In this document: one piece after another, positions 59,926 to 64,000 of the stretch
Layout: each line of letters opens with the position of its first letter
Position numbering within the stretch: the first letter of the stretch is position 1
DNA from: Psychrobacillus sp032154225
GTDB taxonomy: Bacteria; Bacillota; Bacilli; Bacillales_A; Planococcaceae
DNA: 64,000 bases
Direction of reading: 5' to 3'
NCBI RefSeq assembly: GCF_032154225.1
Contig: NZ_JALDYF010000010.1
Coordinates: 59,681-123,680, forward strand
Program-made: the position numbers and the translations under genes
Notes under the pieces: generated by a model
Databases searched by the model: none
The model's input: the letters and a program-made list of their open reading frames with translations, nothing else
What the model was told of the DNA's origin: nothing

Positions 59926-60678
59926 GTGTTTAATAGATTGATTAAAACAATTTTACTTACAGTATTTGCTGTTGGTATTAGTGGTTTGTGCACAGTAGAA
60001 GCAGGTGCCTCATCTAAAGTAATGTGGGGAAAAACGGAGCTAGTAGTTGGTCAGATTGGGAAAATAACTATCTTAAACGACACGCCCCTTGTGAGACTTA
60101 ACAATGATAAAATAGAAACAATAAAGACGTTGAAAAAAGGTGACGAGTTCCGAGTATATAGCTATAAAGGTCAACATGGCGGGCTTTATGGAGTAGGCGG
60201 TGGTAGTTTTGTGCAATTAAACAAAACGAACGTAACTTATGCCACACCTTCTAAATCAAAGTTAGATCAGTTAGCTGCGATAAAGGAACAAGAGAAGGAA
60301 GTCTCAAGTGAAGTTCAACAAGTAGTCGATCTAATAAATAAAGAGCGTTTAAATGAAGGTCTTCAGCCATTGGAAATAGATGCGAAGCTAGAAAAATCCG
60401 CTCAAGCGAAATCTCAAGATATGAAAATCAATAATTATTTTTCTCATACAAGCCCAACATATGGCTCACCTTTTGATCAAATGAAGTCATTTGGTATTTC
60501 ATATAGATCAGCTGGTGAAAACATTGCAAGGGGTCAACGTAGAGCAACTGAAGTTGTCGATGCATGGATGAAGTCACCAGGTCATAAAGCAAACATTATG
60601 AATCCATCCTATACACATATTGGGGTAGGGTTATCAGACAGTGAATTCTACTGGACGCAGCAATTTATATCCCGATAA
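59926..60678 (+). CDS. Secreted CAP-domain (SCP/YkwD-like) protein
   Basis: 250 aa. The GTG start at 59926 has GGAGGG upstream. A signal peptide (residues ~5-28, ending EAGA) is followed by a ~75-residue beta-rich SH3-like segment (GKTELVVGQIGKITILNDTP). A linker and a C-terminal CAP domain (VVDLINKERLNEGLQPLEID, SAQAKSQDMKINNYFSHTSP, AGENIARGQRRATEVVDAWM, SPGHKANIMNPSYTHIGVG) follow. Likely exported and cell-wall associated. The role of bacterial CAP proteins is unsettled; some act in germination or wall processes. Confidence 0.88.
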   Translation: MFNRLIKTILLTVFAVGISGLCTVEAGASSKVMWGKTELVVGQIGKITILNDTPLVRLNNDKIETIKTLKKGDEFRVYSYKGQHGGLYGVGGGSFVQLNKTNVTYATPSKSKLDQLAAIKEQEKEVSSEVQQVVDLINKERLNEGLQPLEIDAKLEKSAQAKSQDMKINNYFSHTSPTYGSPFDQMKSFGISYRSAGENIARGQRRATEVVDAWMKSPGHKANIMNPSYTHIGVGLSDSEFYWTQQFISR

Positions 60679-60686
60679 AATGAAAC

Positions 60687-60728
60687 AGCCTAGGACTCTT
60701 AAAGAGAAGGGGCCTAGGCTTTTTTTTA
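60687..60728. terminator. Bidirectional terminator after the CAP gene
   Basis: AGCCTAGG and CCTAGGCT (8 bp plus inner pairs) followed by eight T's on plus. The minus-strand GyrI-like gene ends at 60726 within the T run. Confidence 0.82.
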
Positions 60729-61103
60729 TACACTAGCTACAATTGATAAGTAAATAACTATACTGCCATCCCTTTTATACACTTCAAAATCAGTAGCAAA
60801 TGCTCTTGGTAAATCACTCTGCCAAATTTCATACCAAGCTTCACCAACCCCATTTAAGTCATTCGACTCCACTTCCCACATATAATATTCCCCATTTGGA
60901 ATAGTAATGCTATGCTGCCCGCTTTTTTCTTCCGTTCCAATCATAAAGTCGAAGCTGCCAGTATGATTACTTTCATAGTTACTATACACTGCGTAAATAT
61001 CACCTTCGCTTTTATTTTTCAAAAATTCCTCCCATTCCTTTGAAAAAACGTTTATGTCCTCATTGCTCGTTCTGATTTTATTTCCATAGATTACTTTATT
61101 CAT
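60726..61103 (-). CDS. GyrI-like effector-binding domain protein
   Basis: 125 aa, one AraC effector-binding/GyrI-like domain (WEEFLKNKSEGDIYAVYSNYES, FDFMIGTE, IPNGEYYMWEVES, AWYEIWQSDLPRAFATDFEVY). Such SOUL/GyrI-fold proteins bind hydrophobic ligands, act as drug sinks or inhibit gyrase. ATG 61103 has AAAGGCAGG upstream. It begins 31 bases after the WYL regulator gene, so the two are very likely cotranscribed. Confidence 0.8.
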   Translation of the reverse strand: MNKVIYGNKIRTSNEDINVFSKEWEEFLKNKSEGDIYAVYSNYESNHTGSFDFMIGTEEKSGQHSITIPNGEYYMWEVESNDLNGVGEAWYEIWQSDLPRAFATDFEVYKRDGSIVIYLSIVASV

Positions 61104-61134
61104 TTCAATAACCTGCCTTTCTAAATGGAATATA

Positions 61135-62058
61135 TCATGGTATATATGACAACTGATTGTCATCATTTATTTTTCGGTATATTTTGTTTAATTCGTTGTA
61201 ATATTGTTTTTTCAATGATATTGGCTCTAGTACATCGACAGAACAGCCGAACATCAATAAAAAAGGTATGAGGTTTTTATTGCGATCGTATGTAAAAATA
61301 ACGTTAACGCTATCTTCTAGAATTTCGATTTCTTCATCTATGAAATAATCATATAGCTTGCCGAGCTGATTTTTATCGAATACTAATGAAACCATTTCAT
61401 CACTTGGTGGGGAAGTAAATTCCTTTCGATGTATCTCCATAGTTTGATCATCTAATAGTATATATTCTCTAATTCTTGTTAATTTAAATACACGATTGGC
61501 GCATCGTTTCTCGCAATAAGCTTCGATGTACCAGCTACCATCGTTCAAATGCATATGAAAAGGGGAGATAACTCTAGTAGACAGATCTCCAAGAAGAGAG
61601 ACATATGTTATTTCTACTTTCTTTTTCATAGTAATTGCTTCTCTTAAGGCAATTACTTTATCTTTTATTTCTACCTCAATTTCTTTCCGGTGTATCGTAG
61701 GGGAATAAAAGGAAAGATTGTGGAATGATTCATTACTTCCTATTAAATTTTCTAACTTATTGATAAGTGTTTTGCTGTCCTCTTGTAACATCGTTTGTTG
61801 CATGTTCAAAGCACTGATGATCGTTTGCTTTTCTATGTCGGAAAACAAATATTTATCTATAGTATAGGAAGGCATTAAACGAACACCACCGTTTCTACCG
61901 TGGATTGTTACGACCGGAAGTCCTGCCATTGCTAAAGATTCAATATCTCTATAGATAGTTCTTTTACTAACCTCGAACTTTTTCGCGAGTTCGTCGGCAG
62001 AAACGACTTCTTTATTTAATAAAACAACTAAAATCGATAATAAGCGTTCGATTTTCAT
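61135..62058 (-). CDS. YafY-family regulator (HTH-11 plus WYL domain)
   Basis: 307 aa. An N-terminal helix-turn-helix (RLLSILVVLLNKEVVSADELAKKFEVSKRTIYRDIESLAMAGLPV) and a C-terminal WYL domain (VISPFHMHLNDGSWYIEAYCE, RIREYILLD) are present. WYL proteins sense nucleotides or other small molecules. ATG 62058 is preferred over the TTG at 62067, which abuts the AAAGGAG site. Its partner GyrI-like gene follows directly, suggesting a ligand-induced module. Confidence 0.85.
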   Translation of the reverse strand: MKIERLLSILVVLLNKEVVSADELAKKFEVSKRTIYRDIESLAMAGLPVVTIHGRNGGVRLMPSYTIDKYLFSDIEKQTIISALNMQQTMLQEDSKTLINKLENLIGSNESFHNLSFYSPTIHRKEIEVEIKDKVIALREAITMKKKVEITYVSLLGDLSTRVISPFHMHLNDGSWYIEAYCEKRCANRVFKLTRIREYILLDDQTMEIHRKEFTSPPSDEMVSLVFDKNQLGKLYDYFIDEEIEILEDSVNVIFTYDRNKNLIPFLLMFGCSVDVLEPISLKKQYYNELNKIYRKINDDNQLSYIP

Positions 62059-62185
62059 TTTAAGCAATCTCCTTTCGAATAAACAGAATGACGAACTATT
62101 ATAAGTTTTATTTGATTAATGTTCGGATTTACTATTGATTTTCCTTTCTGCTAGTGTTATATTACTATCATAATTCAATTATGTC

Positions 62186-62252
62186 GTCGTATAACGTTGG
62201 GAATAAGGCCCAAAAGTCTCTACCGAATCACCGTAAATGATTCGACTACGAT
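62186..62252 (+). ncRNA. Guanine (purine) riboswitch upstream of pbuG
   Basis: P1 TCGTA/TACGA, P2 TTGGG/CCCAA with loop AATAAGG, junction GTCTCTACC, P3 GAATCA/TGATTC with loop CCGTAAA. The specificity base is C (GACTACG), so guanine or hypoxanthine. The terminator at 62296-62328 follows. Confidence 0.93.
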
Positions 62253-62295
62253 TAGTGAAAGTGCTTCGTGCATTCACTTATTTAGAGATGCCTTC

Positions 62296-62328
62296 GCGTA
62301 CGACTAGTTACTAGTTGTATGCTTTTTT
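62296..62328 (+). terminator. Guanine-riboswitch terminator before pbuG
   Basis: GCGTACGACTAG and CTAGTTGTATGC pair over 12 positions (two G-U) with a TTA loop and T6 tail. An additional hairpin (GTGAA/TTCAC, 62254-62277) lies between aptamer and terminator. Confidence 0.88.
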
Positions 62329-62358
62329 AGTTTACACGACAAAAAAATGGAGGATCTC

Positions 62359-63690
62359 ATGAAAAAATATTTCAAGTTTGAAGAACTAGGTACGAACTAT
62401 CGCCGCGAGATTATTGGTGGTTTAACAACTTTCTTGGCGATGGCATACATCTTAGTAGTAAATCCATTAACTTTATCATTGGAAACGGTGGAAGGATTGC
62501 CGGATTTCATGTATATGAATAAAGGATCGGTATTTACAGCTACGGCAATTGCGGCTGCAGTCGGATCTATTTTAATGGGGGTATTAGCGAGATACCCAAT
62601 TGCACTAGCTCCTGGTATGGGACTTAACGCATTCTTCGCTTATACAGTAGTTCTAACTTACGGAATTCCTTGGCAAGTTGCTTTAACAGGTGTTTTATTC
62701 TCAGGTCTTATTTTTATCGGTCTTTCATTATCTGGAATTCGCGAAACAATTATAAATGCCATTCCTTCTGAATTGAAGTATGCAGTTGGTGCAGGTATCG
62801 GTCTATTCATTACATTCATTGGTTTACAAAACTCTAAAATTATCGTAGGTAATGATGCGGTTATAGTAGCTTTGGGAGACTTATCAAACCCGAATGTTCT
62901 ATTAACAGTTTTTGGTTTAGTGATTACAGTTATTATGATGGTAAAAGGTATTAAAGGCGGTATTTTCTACGGAATGATTATTACTGCAATCGTAGGAATG
63001 GTATTTAGTTTAGTGCCAATCCCAGAAGCGGTTGTTGGAAATATCCCAAGTATGGGCCCAACATTCGGAGCAGCTTTTGATGTAATCTTTAACGATCCTG
63101 CTTCTTTATTAACAACACAATTTTTAGTTGTTGTACTTACATTCTTGTTCGTGGATTTCTTCGATACAGCTGGAACATTAATCTCAGTAGCAAATCAAGC
63201 TGGTTTAATGAAGGAAGAGAAATTACCACGTGCAGGAAAAGCATTACTAGCTGACTCAATTGCAACTGTAACGGGAGCAATTGCAGGTACGTCTACTACA
63301 ACATCTTATGTAGAATCGACTGCCGGTGTAGCAGCAGGTGCTCGAACAGGTTTAGCAGCAGTAGTTACAGGAGTTTTATTCTTATTATCTTTATTCTTCT
63401 ATCCAGTGTTAAGTGTAATCACTTCCCATGTAACTGCACCAGCATTAATTATCGTTGGAGTATTGATGGTATCTTCATTAGGTAAAATTGAATGGAACAG
63501 ATTCGAAATTGCAGTTCCAGCATTCTTTGTTATCATTGCAATGCCATTAACCTATTCAATTGCAACAGGTATCGCAATCGGATTTATCTTCTATCCAATT
63601 ACAATGATCTTTGCCGGACGAATAAAAGAAATACACCCGATTATGTATGGACTGTGGATAGTGTTTGTAGCTTACTTTATATTCTTATAA
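62359..63690 (+). CDS. pbuG: Hypoxanthine/guanine permease, NCS2/AzgA family
   Basis: 443 aa with 12-14 membrane segments. AzgA motifs: RREIIGGLTTFLAMAYILVVNP, ALAPGMGLNAFFAYTVVLTYG, the substrate-site FVDFFDTAGTLISVANQAG and AGTSTTTSYVESTAGVAAGARTG. It imports hypoxanthine and guanine, in keeping with the guanine riboswitch in its leader. ATG 62359 has GGAGG six bases upstream. Confidence 0.94.
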   Translation: MKKYFKFEELGTNYRREIIGGLTTFLAMAYILVVNPLTLSLETVEGLPDFMYMNKGSVFTATAIAAAVGSILMGVLARYPIALAPGMGLNAFFAYTVVLTYGIPWQVALTGVLFSGLIFIGLSLSGIRETIINAIPSELKYAVGAGIGLFITFIGLQNSKIIVGNDAVIVALGDLSNPNVLLTVFGLVITVIMMVKGIKGGIFYGMIITAIVGMVFSLVPIPEAVVGNIPSMGPTFGAAFDVIFNDPASLLTTQFLVVVLTFLFVDFFDTAGTLISVANQAGLMKEEKLPRAGKALLADSIATVTGAIAGTSTTTSYVESTAGVAAGARTGLAAVVTGVLFLLSLFFYPVLSVITSHVTAPALIIVGVLMVSSLGKIEWNRFEIAVPAFFVIIAMPLTYSIATGIAIGFIFYPITMIFAGRIKEIHPIMYGLWIVFVAYFIFL

Positions 63691-63716
63691 AAAAAGAGAC
63701 CTTGTGTCTCTTTTTT
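63689..63716 (+). terminator. Terminator of pbuG
   Basis: AAAAAGAGAC and GTCTCTTTTT with a 5-nt loop directly after the stop, followed by more T's. Confidence 0.9.
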
Positions 63717-63879
63717 ATTTGTCTTATATAGAAGAAATATAGAAGAAATAGAGATTATCTTATTAGATAAAGTGATTAAAGCTAATAGCAAACTATATTT
63801 TGTGAGTGTACCTAACAACAGTTGCGCTATTCTGAATAAAGTGTTATTATATTTTTATACCTTTTTGTCGAATAAAGTG

Positions 63880-64000
63880 TTGACGTAGTATTTGAAAGGG
63901 TGTTAAGATACAAAAGTCGCTAAAACAAGACGGCAATTTACAAAGCTGAACATTGAAAACTGAACATGCAAAACGTTAAGAAATATAGCTAGACAGATTA
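63880..64000 (+). promoter_or_regulatory. Probable rRNA operon promoter and leader
   Basis: TTGACG (63880-63885), 17-18 bases, TAAGAT (63904-63909), with a very AT-rich upstream region. The leader that follows contains AACATTGAAAACTGAACATG, typical of sequence just before 16S rRNA in Bacillaceae. No rRNA itself is inside the window. 63717-63879 holds no gene. Confidence 0.6.

Noticed and set aside
1..64000. Phage-defence island, prophage or integrative element
   Set aside because: No integrase, phage structural gene, toxin-antitoxin pair or restriction gene is visible. The WYL regulator is paired with a GyrI-like protein, not with a defence operon.

Overview
The window is chromosomal DNA of a low-GC Gram-positive bacterium of the order Bacillales, most likely a Planococcaceae/Caryophanaceae member (Psychrobacillus or Sporosarcina-like). 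This is an inference from AT-rich codon use, strong AGGAGG ribosome sites with frequent TTG/GTG starts, a SigB promoter, SAM-I and guanine riboswitches, a cre site, and gene content close to Bacillus (yitJ, exoA, nadE, pbuG, DUF1292, DUF817). No prophage, insertion sequence or CRISPR array is visible. The right edge runs into what looks like an rRNA operon promoter/leader.

Layout. 1-3.2 kb: a SigB-type general stress gene (cut by the window edge), a decayed dus gene, an MscS channel and a frameshifted marR. 3.3-12.4 kb: a multiple-monosaccharide ABC transporter (chvE-mmsA-mmsB) followed by its probable control module, namely a membrane-anchored sugar-binding sensor, a YesM/LytS-type histidine kinase, a YesN-type AraC regulator and a second XylF-like lipoprotein. 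12.4-14.7 kb: a short MutS2-like ATPase lacking the Smr nuclease domain. It is preceded by about 315 nt of leader holding an 8-codon upstream ORF, a contiguous four-way-junction RNA fold and a long intrinsic terminator with a competing antiterminator pairing. 15-23.4 kb: kdpDE opposed to a kdp operon that includes two very small membrane ORFs (kdpF and an unnamed one). 23.5-26.5 kb: a chemoreceptor and a DUF418 protein. 26.6-30.7 kb: a MarR-led quinone/electrophile detoxification operon. 30.7-31.2 kb: GC-rich repeat and structured DNA without genes. 31.3-36.5 kb: DUF817, kynUAB (tryptophan to anthranilate) and hemY. 36.5-42.1 kb: a SAM-riboswitch-controlled yitJ-metH operon. 42-48.2 kb: a SET protein, a predicted cysteine hydrolase, catalase, an RclA-like flavoprotein and an ECF sigma/anti-sigma pair. 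48.4-53 kb: exoA, an aminotransferase and pncB-nadE. 53-57.6 kb: a MoxR-DUF58-transglutaminase operon. 57.6-64 kb: guaA and pbuG, each with an upstream guanine aptamer, plus a CAP-domain protein and a YafY/GyrI-like pair.

How the genes work together. Several units are self-contained metabolic modules (sugar uptake with sensing; tryptophan to anthranilate; homocysteine methylation; NAD salvage; GMP synthesis and purine uptake). Others are stress modules (K+ limitation, quinones, peroxide and hypohalous oxidants, envelope ECF). The most unusual item is the attenuator-controlled, Smr-less MutS2 paralogue at 12.4-14.7 kb. Its gene architecture resembles antibiotic-inducible ribosome-protection genes, and canonical MutS2 acts on collided ribosomes. 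A second notable item is a ~119-bp structured intergenic repeat present twice (29.0 and 57.8 kb), whose stems show compensatory changes between the copies.
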